Positions 18,346-26,722 of a stretch of DNA of 35,063 nucleotides are shown here, one piece after another. A program made the position numbers and the translations under genes. The notes beneath the pieces were generated by a model. That model worked only from the letters and a program-made list of their open reading frames with translations, was not told the origin of the DNA and made no database searches. Source of the DNA: Comamonadaceae bacterium (GTDB lineage Bacteria > Pseudomonadota > Gammaproteobacteria > Burkholderiales > Burkholderiaceae_C); the NCBI GenBank assembly GCA_013297985.1, contig JAAFIY010000029.1:1-35063 (forward strand), read 5' to 3'. Numbering within the stretch: the stretch's first letter is position 1; every line of letters begins with the position of its first letter.

Positions 18346-19076
18346 TGTTTGTTTGACGCCAAAGTTGGGCGAGCCGACTGCCGGGCCCGTACTGCGGGTG
18401 CCCGGTAAGCGTGACAAAGCACGCGCGCTGCCTCGCTCACAACTCGCTCAGTTTCAGCGGCGCTGTCGGGCAAGTTCATCACCAGCATGTGCGGCCAAAA
18501 CACGACGTCGTTGATCATGCCCAAGAACTGTCGGGTGGCCAGCTTCACATCGGGCATGTCCAACGATCCAGCGGTGACTTCGCGCACCAAATAGTCTTCC
18601 ACCCGCTGCAGATAGGGCGCTTTGCCTCGATGGTAGAGCTGCTCTCCAAGCTCCGGGAATCGCGGCACCTCGGCAATCATCACTCGGAACAGTGCGCGGA
18701 TGCGCGGATCTCTCAGCGTGGCCGCATATTGCCGCCCAATCTTGATCAACCCGGATTCAGGATCACTGGCCTGGACCGGCGGCCACGACGTCGGGTCTTC
18801 ATTGCCAAACACCTGCGACATGATCGCGCCAAAGATGTCGGCCTTGGTGCGGTAGTACTTGAACACCGTGGCGGTCGACACGCCGGCTTCCCGAGCAATG
18901 GTCTCCAGCGTGGTGCCTGAATAGCCCCCGTCTAAAAACGCACGCACCGCCGCGTCGAGCACTGCCTCGCCCTTGGCAGGCCGCCCGCGCCGGACGATCG
19001 GGGCAGGTGGCGCGGGTGCAGCTACGGCCTCGCGCTTACCGGGTGGAGGGGTTTTGGGTTTGGCCATGACACTCAT
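18336..19076 (-). CDS. TetR/AcrR-family transcriptional regulator
   Basis: A 246-residue regulator. After a basic, proline-rich N-terminal tail it has the TetR HTH (AFLDGGYSGTTLETIAREAG and STATVFKYYRTKADIF) and a helical ligand-binding domain of the AefR-like type. The frame reaches a TTG at 19103; ATG starts are 19076 and 19067, and I chose 19076 without strong ribosome-binding support. The gene overlaps the end of cydB by 10 nt on the opposite strand. It diverges from the two-gene exported-protein operon at 19230, whose upstream region carries a perfect inverted repeat, so it probably represses that operon. Confidence 0.9.
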   Translation of the reverse strand: MSVMAKPKTPPPGKREAVAAPAPPAPIVRRGRPAKGEAVLDAAVRAFLDGGYSGTTLETIAREAGVSTATVFKYYRTKADIFGAIMSQVFGNEDPTSWPPVQASDPESGLIKIGRQYAATLRDPRIRALFRVMIAEVPRFPELGEQLYHRGKAPYLQRVEDYLVREVTAGSLDMPDVKLATRQFLGMINDVVFWPHMLVMNLPDSAAETERVVSEAARVLCHAYRAPAVRARQSARPTLASNKHQA

Positions 19077-19146
19077 ATTATCTAAGCGAGTGGGGTTACT
19101 CAATTAATAGTTCACATCTCGGCACTGGATAGGTTGCAATCTTATC

Positions 19147-19166
19147 TGAGTGATTCAACTCACTCA
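19147..19166. promoter_or_regulatory. Candidate TetR operator
   Basis: TGAGTGA (19147-19153) and TCACTCA (19160-19166) are perfect reverse complements around a 6-bp spacer, 64 bp before the start at 19230 and about 70 bp before the TetR start. Additional CACTC/GAGTG half-sites (19070-19074 and 19088-19092) flank the regulator start, consistent with autoregulation. Confidence 0.55.
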
Positions 19167-19229
19167 CTGACAGCACCCCACCGGGGGCGCGTCAGCCCAG
19201 CCAGCCATCTCCAGACCAAGGACTGACCC

Positions 19230-20126
19230 ATGCGGATTACCAACATCTCGATTGCCCTACAACTGGGCTCGGGGGCGTATGCGCAACAAGCCCCAGCGCC
19301 TGCAGCCGCACCTATTGACCAGCTATCCACCCGCTTTGACCGGCCCGAGGCCCTGCAAGGCTGGCGTGAGCATCGGGTAAGTGGCTTCTCGGCCAAATGG
19401 GCCGAACCACGGGTGGAAGGCGGCGCGCTGGTGCTGCGGCCCACTTCTTCGGGCTGGTTCGAAGACATGCAGGCAAGCCACCTGTACCGCGAGGTGGACG
19501 GCAACTTCATCGTCACCACCCGCATCAAGGTCGAAGGCACCGCCAAAGCCCTGCCGCAGCGATCGTTCTCGCTGGCCGGTGTATTCATTCGGGTGCCACG
19601 CCCGGGGCTGACCGCCGCCAACTGGCAGCCTGGCAAAGAAAACTGGATGTTCTTTTCGCTGGGTACAGCCTTCCCCGCTGGCACGCCGCAGTTTGAGGTG
19701 AAGACCACGCACAACTCCTTGTCCACCTTGTTCATCAGCGACGCTTCGGCAGCGTATGCGCCGAGCGCCAAGTGGGTAGATTTGCGCATTGCGCGCCAGG
19801 GTGAGTTGTTCTCGTTGTTGCAGCGTATTGAAGGCGCGTCGGAGTTCACGTTGGTCGAGCAGTTCATTCGTCCTGACCTACCCCAAAAGCTCAACGTTGG
19901 CATCACCGCCTACGCAGATTGGGATTCGGCCGCGCCCATTTATCCAGACTTTAGGCGCTACAACACCCAAGCACCAGCCATGAATGCCGACTTGGTGGCC
20001 CGCGTAGAACGTGTTGACTTTCGTCGCCCCGTGGTCGACCGATTCCCGCTAGCAACACTAGACCCGCGCATTTCGTTTTTGCCCGATGTGTCCCAGCGTC
20101 GGCTGGCAGACCTGACGCGCAACTGA
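19230..20126 (+). CDS. Exported protein of unknown function, probable beta-sandwich (LamG/DUF1349-like)
   Basis: A 298-residue protein. A short N-terminal signal-like stretch ends in GAYA-QQ, a plausible signal-peptidase site, although its hydrophobic core is weak. The body has alternating beta-type segments (WAEPRVEGGALVLRP, then REVDGNFIVTTRIKVEG, then WVDLRIARQGELFSLLQRI) reminiscent of concanavalin-like DUF1349 sugar-binding proteins; this is a pattern judgement only. AAGGA lies 7 nt before the ATG. The stop overlaps the next start by one base (TGATG), so the two genes are coupled. Both are probably controlled by the divergent TetR protein. Function unknown. Confidence 0.75.
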   Translation: MRITNISIALQLGSGAYAQQAPAPAAAPIDQLSTRFDRPEALQGWREHRVSGFSAKWAEPRVEGGALVLRPTSSGWFEDMQASHLYREVDGNFIVTTRIKVEGTAKALPQRSFSLAGVFIRVPRPGLTAANWQPGKENWMFFSLGTAFPAGTPQFEVKTTHNSLSTLFISDASAAYAPSAKWVDLRIARQGELFSLLQRIEGASEFTLVEQFIRPDLPQKLNVGITAYADWDSAAPIYPDFRRYNTQAPAMNADLVARVERVDFRRPVVDRFPLATLDPRISFLPDVSQRRLADLTRN

Positions 20127-20590
20127 TGCGCCGCCGAGCATTTCTCGGGTGGGCAGTGACCAGCGCGTGGCCGGGGATCGCGCTGGCCCACCACGGCTTT
20201 GGTGGGCGCTACGACATCAGCCAGGCCATCTGGCTGGCGGGGCAGGTGGAATCGGCCCGGATCGGCATGCCGCATCCGGTGCTGCGCCTGCGGGTGGCCG
20301 CTGCGCCCCAACGACCTACTGCGCTCAAGCTAGCGGCAGAGTTCGAGCCCCGGCTGGTGCTGCGCCCGCAAGACGCTGGCCAGTTGCGCGAGATTGAGTT
20401 TCCCCCGGTGGCCCGTTTCTTGGAGCTGGGGCCCGAGATCAAGCCGGGTGATGCCCTGGCCGTGATCGCGTGGCGCAATTGCAGCCCGCCGCACCAACTG
20501 CGCGGCCAGTGGGTTCAGCTCGCTTCGGGCCGCGTGGTGGTGCGTGAAGGCCGTATGCAGACCGAGGTGCAAGGCTGCGAGGCCAGGTAA
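20126..20590 (+). CDS. Tat-exported small protein, DUF6152-like
   Basis: A 154-residue protein beginning MRRRAFLG, a twin-arginine-type signal, with cleavage expected after IALA, leaving the mature N-terminus at HHGFGGRYD. The pattern HHGF...IWLAGQVESARIGMPHPVLRLRV resembles the DUF6152 family of periplasmic proteins of unknown function. Two cysteines occur in the mature part (RNCSPP and QGCEA). It is coupled to the preceding exported protein, so both probably act together in the periplasm. It converges with tex, leaving 19 nt between the stops. Confidence 0.72.
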   Translation: MRRRAFLGWAVTSAWPGIALAHHGFGGRYDISQAIWLAGQVESARIGMPHPVLRLRVAAAPQRPTALKLAAEFEPRLVLRPQDAGQLREIEFPPVARFLELGPEIKPGDALAVIAWRNCSPPHQLRGQWVQLASGRVVVREGRMQTEVQGCEAR

Positions 20591-20609
20591 GGGCAAGCCG
20601 GCAGCAAAA

Positions 20610-23012
20610 TCAGCTCCGCAACTTGGCAAACGCCGCCGCCATCGCACCCGGCGCGGCGGCCTGCGGCGTGCGGCCGTGGCGGGCTAGCGCGGCGCGGTCT
20701 TCGCGTTTGGCGCCGGCCCCGCCTGCACGGCCCGCCTCGCCGGGCGCGGGCACAGCGGCATCCATGCGCAGGGTGAGCGCGATGCGCTTGCGCGGCAAAT
20801 CGACCTCGAGCACCTTGACCTTCACCACCTGGCCGGTTTTGACCACCTCGCGCGCGTCGCTCACAAAGCGGTTGGCCAGTTGGCTGACGTGGATCAAGCC
20901 GTCTTGGTGCACCCCCAAGTCCACAAAGGCGCCGAACTGGGCCACGTTGCTCACCGTGCCCTCCAGCACCATGCCGGGCTTCAAGTCGGCGATGTCGGCC
21001 ACGTCGGAGCTGTAGCGGGCCACCTGAAAACTGGGGCGCGGATCGCGGCCGGGTTTTTCGAGCTCGGCCAAGATGTCACGCACCGTGGGCACGCCAAAGC
21101 GCGGCGTGGCCAGGTTTTCGGGCTTGAGGGCCTTGAGCAGATCGGGCTTGCCCATCACCTGCTCGATCGGCTTTTGCAAACGGGCCAACAGGGCTTGCAC
21201 CAGCTCATAACTCTCCGGGTGCACGCCGGTGGCGTCGAGTGCATCGGTGCCGCCGCGAATGCGCAAAAAGCCCGCGCATTGCTCAAAGGCCTTGGGGCCC
21301 AGGCCGGTCACATCCAACAACTGGCGCCGATTGGCAAAGGCGCCATGGGTATCGCGCCAGCGCACCACCGATCGCGCGGTGGACGCGCTTAAGCCCGACA
21401 CGCGCGACAGTAGCGGCGCGCTGGCGGTGTTCAGGTCAACGCCCACCGCGTTCACGCAGTCTTCCACCACCGCGTCCAGGCTTTGCGCCAACTGGCTTTG
21501 GTTCACATCGTGCTGGTATTGGCCCACGCCGATGGATTTGGGGTCGATCTTGACGAGTTCAGCCAGCGGGTCTTGCAGCCGCCGGGCAATGCTGGCGGCC
21601 CCGCGCAGGGACACGTCCACGTCGGGCATTTCGGTGCTGGCATATTCGCTGGCGGAATAGACCGAGGCGCCTGCCTCGCTCACCACCACTTTGACCATGT
21701 TGGACACGGACGGGGGCATCTCCGCCTTGGCCGCCAGCGCGATGAGTTCGCTGGCGAGCTTTTCGGTTTCGCGGCTGGCGGTGCCGTTGCCCACGGCGAT
21801 CAATTGCACGCCGTGCTGTTTGGCCAAGCGGCCCAGGGTGGCCAAGCTGCCATCCCAGTCACGCCGGGGTTCGTGGGGGTAGACGGTGGCGGTGTCCAAC
21901 AGGCGGCCGGTGGCGTCTACCACCGCCACTTTCACCCCGGTGCGAATGCCGGGGTCAAGCCCCATGACCACCTTGGGGCCCGCAGGTGCGGCCAGCAACA
22001 AATCACGCAAGTTGTCGGCAAACACCTTGACGGCGACGGCTTCAGCCTCGTCGCGCAGGCGGGTGAACAAGTCACGTTCTAAGGATAGGCTGAGCTTGAC
22101 CCGCCAAGCCCAAGCCACACAGCGGCGCAGCAAGTCGTCCGCCGCGCGGCCCTGGTGACGCCAGCCCAGGTGCAGCGCAATACGGCCTTCGGCCAGGCTG
22201 GGGGGTTTGACGGCAGGCTTTGGGTTTGATTCGGCTGTTGCGCTTGTAGATATTGCCTCTGGCGCTATCAATTTGATATCAAGCCACTCCAGGCTGCGGC
22301 CGCGAAACATGGCCAGCGCCCGGTGGCTGGGTGTGCGGGCAATGGGTTCGTCGTGCTCAAAGTAGTCGCGAAATTTTTGCGCTTCGGCGTCGTCGCCGTT
22401 CTTGCCTGCGGCCAAGCGGCTTTGCAGCGTGCCGTTGTCCCACAGCCATTGGCGCAGGGTTTGGACCAGCGCGGCGTCATCGGCCCAGCGCTCAGCCAGC
22501 AAGTCGCGCACACCGTCGAGCACCAAGGCGGGCGTGGAGAAGTCGGCGCCCTCGATGCTGCCTTCGCCGGTGGCGGGCCGCAGGTAGTTGGCGGCCTGGG
22601 CCGTGGGGTCGAGTGTGGGATCAGCCAGCAGGGCGTCGGCCAAGGCTTCCAAGCCAGCCTCGCGGGCGATCATGCCTTTTGTGCGGCGCTTGGGTTTGTA
22701 GGGGGCGTACAGGTCTTCCAGCTCTTGTTTGGTGGTGCAAGCGGCCAGTGCAGCGGCCAAATCTGGCGTGAGCTTGCCTTGCTCGGTGATGCTTTTGACG
22801 ATGGCCGTGCGGCGTGCGTCAAGCTCGCGCAGATAGCTCAGTTGGGTTTGCAGTTCACGCAGCTGGATGTCGTCCAAACCGCCGGTGGCTTCTTTGCGGT
22901 AGCGAGCGATAAAGGGCACGGTGGCGCCACCGTCCAACAAATCCACAGCGGCGCGCACTTGCTCGGGCCGCGCGGCCACGGCTTGACCCAAGCGGGCAAT
23001 CAAATCAGTCAT
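20610..23012 (-). CDS. tex: Tex-family RNA-binding transcription accessory protein
   Basis: An 800-residue nucleic-acid-binding protein of the Tex family, which influences transcription and RNA metabolism. Domains in order: N-terminal helical Tex region with ATVPFIARYRKEATGGL near residues 30-46, the YqgF-like RNase H fold (MGLDPGIRTGVKVAVVDA), two helix-hairpin-helix segments (VDLNTASAPLLSRVSGL and LLDVTGLGPKAFEQCAGF), and a C-terminal S1 domain (GMVLEGTVSNVAQFGAFVDLG). The frame opens at 23072, but MTDLIARLG at 23012 matches the family. Residues about 244-259 derive from a diverged copy of the 46-nt repeat within a variable linker before the conserved EGRIALHLGW segment. Confidence 0.93.
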   Translation of the reverse strand: MTDLIARLGQAVAARPEQVRAAVDLLDGGATVPFIARYRKEATGGLDDIQLRELQTQLSYLRELDARRTAIVKSITEQGKLTPDLAAALAACTTKQELEDLYAPYKPKRRTKGMIAREAGLEALADALLADPTLDPTAQAANYLRPATGEGSIEGADFSTPALVLDGVRDLLAERWADDAALVQTLRQWLWDNGTLQSRLAAGKNGDDAEAQKFRDYFEHDEPIARTPSHRALAMFRGRSLEWLDIKLIAPEAISTSATAESNPKPAVKPPSLAEGRIALHLGWRHQGRAADDLLRRCVAWAWRVKLSLSLERDLFTRLRDEAEAVAVKVFADNLRDLLLAAPAGPKVVMGLDPGIRTGVKVAVVDATGRLLDTATVYPHEPRRDWDGSLATLGRLAKQHGVQLIAVGNGTASRETEKLASELIALAAKAEMPPSVSNMVKVVVSEAGASVYSASEYASTEMPDVDVSLRGAASIARRLQDPLAELVKIDPKSIGVGQYQHDVNQSQLAQSLDAVVEDCVNAVGVDLNTASAPLLSRVSGLSASTARSVVRWRDTHGAFANRRQLLDVTGLGPKAFEQCAGFLRIRGGTDALDATGVHPESYELVQALLARLQKPIEQVMGKPDLLKALKPENLATPRFGVPTVRDILAELEKPGRDPRPSFQVARYSSDVADIADLKPGMVLEGTVSNVAQFGAFVDLGVHQDGLIHVSQLANRFVSDAREVVKTGQVVKVKVLEVDLPRKRIALTLRMDAAVPAPGEAGRAGGAGAKREDRAALARHGRTPQAAAPGAMAAAFAKLRS
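22238..22283 (-). repeat. 46-nt repeat, copy 3 (diverged), inside tex
   Basis: On the minus strand from 22283: CTTGATAT, a 7-nt loop, then ATAGC at 22268-22264, matching the first hairpin unit. The second half is diverged: it has GCGCCAGAGGC followed later by AAGCGC, which can form a different stem. Only about 11 of the last 26 positions match copy 1, so membership of the family rests mainly on the first half and the identical spacing. Confidence 0.5.
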
Positions 23013-23038
23013 GGGGAGGGAACGAAAAAGAAGAGAAC

Positions 23039-23063
23039 AAAATAGGCTGTAGCGGCCTATTTT
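23039..23063. terminator. Perfect 9-bp hairpin between the soluble c-di-GMP gene and tex
   Basis: AAAATAGGC (23039-23047) and GCCTATTTT (23055-23063) pair fully around a 7-nt loop. The A- and T-rich ends make it a good bidirectional intrinsic terminator, most likely ending the minus-strand gene that stops at 23170. It overlaps the end of repeat copy 4 and may be a modified second hairpin of that repeat. Confidence 0.6.
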
Positions 23064-23095
23064 ATTGCCCAAGCAGCTATATTTTTAGGAGCAAC
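23050..23095 (-). repeat. 46-nt repeat, copy 4
   Basis: On the minus strand from 23095: GTTGCTCC, 7-nt loop, ATAGC, then TGCTTGGGC and, at the usual spacing, GGCCGCT. The second arm has changed and is now part of a perfect hairpin shared with the terminator at 23039-23063. It lies in the tex leader, about 38 nt upstream of the start. Confidence 0.7.
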
Positions 23096-23140
23096 CAGCA
23101 GAAAAACTGCGCCCCTGGCAGCCTCTTGCAACGTGTTGCA

Positions 23141-23158
23141 GCCCGGTGCGCGCCGGGC
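23141..23158. terminator. GC hairpin just after the soluble c-di-GMP gene
   Basis: GCCCGG (23141-23146) and CCGGGC (23153-23158) pair around a 6-nt loop, 11 nt past the stop at 23170 on the minus strand. Immediately beyond it, TGCAAC/GTTGCA (23127-23140) forms a second small dyad. No T-run, so it is a possible pause or 3'-end protecting structure rather than a certain terminator. Confidence 0.35.
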
Positions 23159-23169
23159 GGATCGCCACG

Positions 23170-25674
23170 CTAAGGGCGAAGTCGCAAGGCCTGCTCAATC
23201 GGCTCGGGCCGATGAAAGTGGTAGCCCTGGGCATAGTCCACACCCAAGCGCTGCAGATGGTCGGCGCTGGCCGCTGTTTCGACAAACTCGGCAATGGTGC
23301 GTTTGTCTACCGCACGGGCCACTTCCACCATGCAGCGCACCGTGGCTTGGTCCACCGGGTCGTCGCACAAGTTGCGCACAAACTGACCATCAATCTTGAG
23401 GTAGTCCACCGACAGGTTTTTTAGGTACCCAAACGACGACGCGCCCGAGCCAAAGTCGTCTAAAGAGAACCGCACCCCGCGCTCGTGCATGGCCTGAATA
23501 AAGCGTTGCGCGTCTTGCAGATTTGTGATGGCTGCCGTTTCGGTCACTTCAAAGCACAGCTTGCGGCGATCAAGCGTGCTGGCGTCTAACCAAGCCAGCA
23601 CATCGGTGTGAAACACCCGGTCGCCCAGTGACTGGCCTGACAAATTTACCGACAAGGTGCCCAGGTGTCCAAGCGCGCTGCCCTGCGCCTCGAGCAGGTC
23701 AAACACCTGGCGCACCACCCAGCGGTCAATGCGCCCCATGAAGTGAAAGCGCTCGGCCGCCGGCATAAAAGAACCTGGCGCCAGCGGCGCGCCGTCGGGC
23801 GCTTTCATGCGCAGCAGCACTTCAGCATGCAGGCCCGCCGAGCGATCACCCAAGGGCACGATGCGTTGGGCAAACAGCACAAAGCCGTTGTCGTCTAGCG
23901 CCTGGTTGATCAGCCCGGCCCATTGGGTGTCGGACTGCCGCGCGCGTATGTCGCCGTCAGTTGATTGCCATACCACCACCCGATTGCGGCCCGCTTCTTT
24001 GGCGGCATAGCAAGCGCTGTCTGCCGCTTGCAGCACGGTGCTGATGTCGACCATGTCGGGGGTGATGCTCACCAGCCCGATGCTGGCGCCCACCCGAAAG
24101 CGGTTGTCGCCGTCGACAAAGCGGAACTCGTCGACCACGTTCACCAGCGTTTGGGCAATGGCCAGGGCGCGCTCGGGCGGGCAGCTGGGCAGGATCACGC
24201 CAAACTCATCACCGCCCAGCCGCGCCAAGGTGTCGGTGGTGCGGGTGCGCGCGGCCATCAGGCCCGACAACTGGCGCAGCAAGCGGTCACCCGCGCCGTG
24301 GCCACAGGCGTCATTGACCACCTTGAACTGGTCCAGGTCAATAAACAGCACCGCATGCGCTTGCACCCCGGCACCGTGGCCCACCAGGCGCTGCAACCGG
24401 GTTTCAAACTCATGCCGATTGGCCAGCCCCGTCAATGAATCGTGGCTGGCGCGGTGCGCCAACTCCATCGACAGGCGATGGCGCTCGGTGGTGTCGGTGG
24501 CCAGCATGGCGGCCTGGCCGGGCACGGTTTGATAGACCACCAGTTCTAGCCAGCGTTCGAGCTCGGGCAAAAACAGTTCTCGCCGGGCGCTGCGGCCAGT
24601 CAGGGCGGCGCGGCCCATGGCCTGCATGAATTCGCCGTTTTGTTGGGTGAGGTTGGGCAGCACATCGCGCAGGGTGCGGCCCTCGTATTGGACGGGCTGC
24701 TCGCCTGGGCGATCAAACAGCCGCACCATCATCGGGTTGAGCTGCACCACCCGAAAGTCCACCACCTGTGCATGGGCGTCGCTGATCACATCCAGCAAGG
24801 CGCAGCCCAGGTGCATCTGGTCAAACATGCTGCGAAAGCGTTGTTCGCTGACGCGCATCGATTTCTCGGCCTTCATCAGGCGTTCGATGTCCATCGTCAC
24901 GCCAAACCACTGCACCACCCGCCCGCTGTCGTCACGCGAAGGCAGCGCCCGCGATTCGCACCAGCGGTAGCTGCCGTTGGCCTGCATAAACCGGTAGCGC
25001 TGAAAAAACGGTTTGCCGCTGCTGACGCAGCTCATCCACAGGTTGGCGGTTTCAGTGCGGTCGTCAGGATGCAGCAGCTCAATCCAGCCGAAGCCGGTGG
25101 CGCTGATGTCGGCGCCACCCGACACCGTGCGGTCGGCCTCGGCGCTGTAGAAGTCGACCAAGCCGTCGGCCCCGGCGGTCCATACCACCAGCGGCAAAGA
25201 GCCCGCCATGCGGCGCCAGCGTTGTTCACTAAACTGCAAGGCTTGCGCTTGCTGCACGCGTTCAGTGATGTCTTCAAATGACACCACCAAACCCACGATG
25301 CTGCCCGCGCCGTTGCGTACCGGGGCAAGTTGGCCGCGCACATGCAGGTGGCGGCTGTGGGAATCGGTGACTTGGTCTTCGCTGCTGACGCGTTCGCCCG
25401 CCAAAGCGCGCTGCATGGCGGGCAGCTGCGCTGCCCAGGTCTGGGGGGTGAGCAAGTCTTGCAAGTGCCGCCCGACGGGGTCACCGCCTTGCCGCACAAA
25501 CCATCGACGCAGGGCCTGGTTGGCATGCAGCAAGCGCAACTCAGTGTTGACAAAGCCAAGCGCGGGCACAGCCTGGTCGGCTGCGCTGGCCCAATCGGCG
25601 CCCTCAGTCGTATCGGGCAGGCTGGGGGCTGGCTTAGCCTGCCCGAGTGCCGACAACTCCGCTGCGTCTTCCAC
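23170..25674 (-). CDS. Soluble PAS-GGDEF-EAL c-di-GMP protein
   Basis: The 834-residue product has no membrane helix and three PAS-type regions (about 35-150, 155-290 with HPDDRTE and a PAC segment, and 300-420), then GGDEF at 487-491 and an EAL domain. An RTTD inhibitory site lies five residues before GGDEF, the normal spacing. The EAL signature is AEVLLRM, that is EVL at 618-620; the metal-binding Glu is kept, as are NLSGQSL, FEVTET, DDFGSG, AEFVET and QGYHF, so phosphodiesterase activity remains possible. The frame is open to 25896, overlapping the SDR gene and without an ATG after 25796. A GTG at 25674 has AGGGGA about 4 nt upstream and is my chosen start. Confidence 0.88.
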   Translation of the reverse strand: MEDAAELSALGQAKPAPSLPDTTEGADWASAADQAVPALGFVNTELRLLHANQALRRWFVRQGGDPVGRHLQDLLTPQTWAAQLPAMQRALAGERVSSEDQVTDSHSRHLHVRGQLAPVRNGAGSIVGLVVSFEDITERVQQAQALQFSEQRWRRMAGSLPLVVWTAGADGLVDFYSAEADRTVSGGADISATGFGWIELLHPDDRTETANLWMSCVSSGKPFFQRYRFMQANGSYRWCESRALPSRDDSGRVVQWFGVTMDIERLMKAEKSMRVSEQRFRSMFDQMHLGCALLDVISDAHAQVVDFRVVQLNPMMVRLFDRPGEQPVQYEGRTLRDVLPNLTQQNGEFMQAMGRAALTGRSARRELFLPELERWLELVVYQTVPGQAAMLATDTTERHRLSMELAHRASHDSLTGLANRHEFETRLQRLVGHGAGVQAHAVLFIDLDQFKVVNDACGHGAGDRLLRQLSGLMAARTRTTDTLARLGGDEFGVILPSCPPERALAIAQTLVNVVDEFRFVDGDNRFRVGASIGLVSITPDMVDISTVLQAADSACYAAKEAGRNRVVVWQSTDGDIRARQSDTQWAGLINQALDDNGFVLFAQRIVPLGDRSAGLHAEVLLRMKAPDGAPLAPGSFMPAAERFHFMGRIDRWVVRQVFDLLEAQGSALGHLGTLSVNLSGQSLGDRVFHTDVLAWLDASTLDRRKLCFEVTETAAITNLQDAQRFIQAMHERGVRFSLDDFGSGASSFGYLKNLSVDYLKIDGQFVRNLCDDPVDQATVRCMVEVARAVDKRTIAEFVETAASADHLQRLGVDYAQGYHFHRPEPIEQALRLRP

Positions 25675-25795
25675 AAAATCCCCTAGGTTGGGCCCATGCG
25701 CCCAAGCGCCCAAGCGCCGGTGGATTATGGAGGTGGCCAGCCCCGGCGGGGGGCACAAACGCACATCTTTCAGGGATTCACCGGGGCACCAGCGG

Positions 25796-26722
25796 TCAGT
25801 GTGGGCTCGCCAGAGCCGATCGCAACTGCGCACGCAGGGCTTCGCCCACCTCGGGGCGGCTACCGAAGGGGTCGGGCGGGTCGCGGCTTTCCACAATGGC
25901 TTGCATGCGCTCAGTCACGTTGCCCAGGGCCTTGGGGTGGCTCCAGATGTAGAAATCGCCCCGCTCCACCGCCGCAAACACCCGGGCGGCCACTTCGGCG
26001 GCGCTGACCTTGCCACTGTTGACAGCGCGTTCGCCATTGGCCTGGGCGATCTGCTGAGCCACCGACAGCTCAGCGCCTGCGCCCGCGTGCTGCGAGCTGC
26101 TGCGCGCAATGCCAGTGGGCACAAAGTACGGGCACAACACGCTGGCGCCGATTTGGTCAGACACCAAATTCAGGTCATGGAACAAGGTTTCGGTATAGGC
26201 CACCACCGCGTGTTTGGTGACGTTGTAGATGCTGGACATGGGCGGCGTGAGCAGCCCGGCCATGCTGGCCGTGTTGACGATATGCCCGCGCCAGGCGGGA
26301 TCAGCCTGCGCGGCCGCCAGCATTTGCGGCACAAACAGCCGCACGCCGTGCACCACGCCCCAGAGGTTGACGCCCAGCACCCATTGCCAGTCGGCCACCG
26401 TGTTTTCCCACGCCAAGCCCGGAAAGCTCACGCCCGCGTTGTTAAACAACAGGTGCGGTGCGCCGAGTTGGGCGGCCACGGTGTCGGCCAGGGTTTGCAT
26501 GGCGTCGGCTTTGGAGACATCGACTGAAAAGCTCAGCACGGTGGTGCCGTGGGCTTGCAACTCGGTCTGGGCTTTGGCCAATGCCTGGGCCTGCACATCC
26601 ACCAGCGCCAAATGCATGCCGCGTTGGGCGGCGATGCGGGCCACTTCCAAGCCAAAGCCCGAGCCCGCGCCGGTGATGACGGCGGTTTTGCCTGCGAAAT
26701 CAGTGAGCTTGGGGGTGCTCAT
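25796..26722 (-). CDS. SDR-family oxidoreductase
   Basis: Short-chain dehydrogenase/reductase using NAD(P)H, 308 residues. The cofactor loop TGAGSGFG is near residues 18-25, NNAG follows, and the catalytic set is Ser in TASMAGLL with YNVTK (Tyr-x-x-x-Lys). The C-terminal 60 residues are longer than in minimal SDRs. The start overlaps the GST-like gene stop (ATGA at 26719-26722). Last gene of the long minus-strand acyl-CoA operon. The substrate is unknown, probably an alcohol or ketone in the same pathway. Confidence 0.92.
   Translation of the reverse strand: MSTPKLTDFAGKTAVITGAGSGFGLEVARIAAQRGMHLALVDVQAQALAKAQTELQAHGTTVLSFSVDVSKADAMQTLADTVAAQLGAPHLLFNNAGVSFPGLAWENTVADWQWVLGVNLWGVVHGVRLFVPQMLAAAQADPAWRGHIVNTASMAGLLTPPMSSIYNVTKHAVVAYTETLFHDLNLVSDQIGASVLCPYFVPTGIARSSSQHAGAGAELSVAQQIAQANGERAVNSGKVSAAEVAARVFAAVERGDFYIWSHPKALGNVTERMQAIVESRDPPDPFGSRPEVGEALRAQLRSALASPH

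Noticed and set aside
23618..23860. EVL instead of EAL as proof of an inactive phosphodiesterase
   Set aside because: The metal-binding Glu and all other catalytic motifs are intact; EVL variants can be active, so inactivity is not claimed.
25208..26527. Long plus-strand frame of 439 residues
   Set aside because: Covers parts of two confidently called minus-strand genes (c-di-GMP protein and SDR) and shows no domain.
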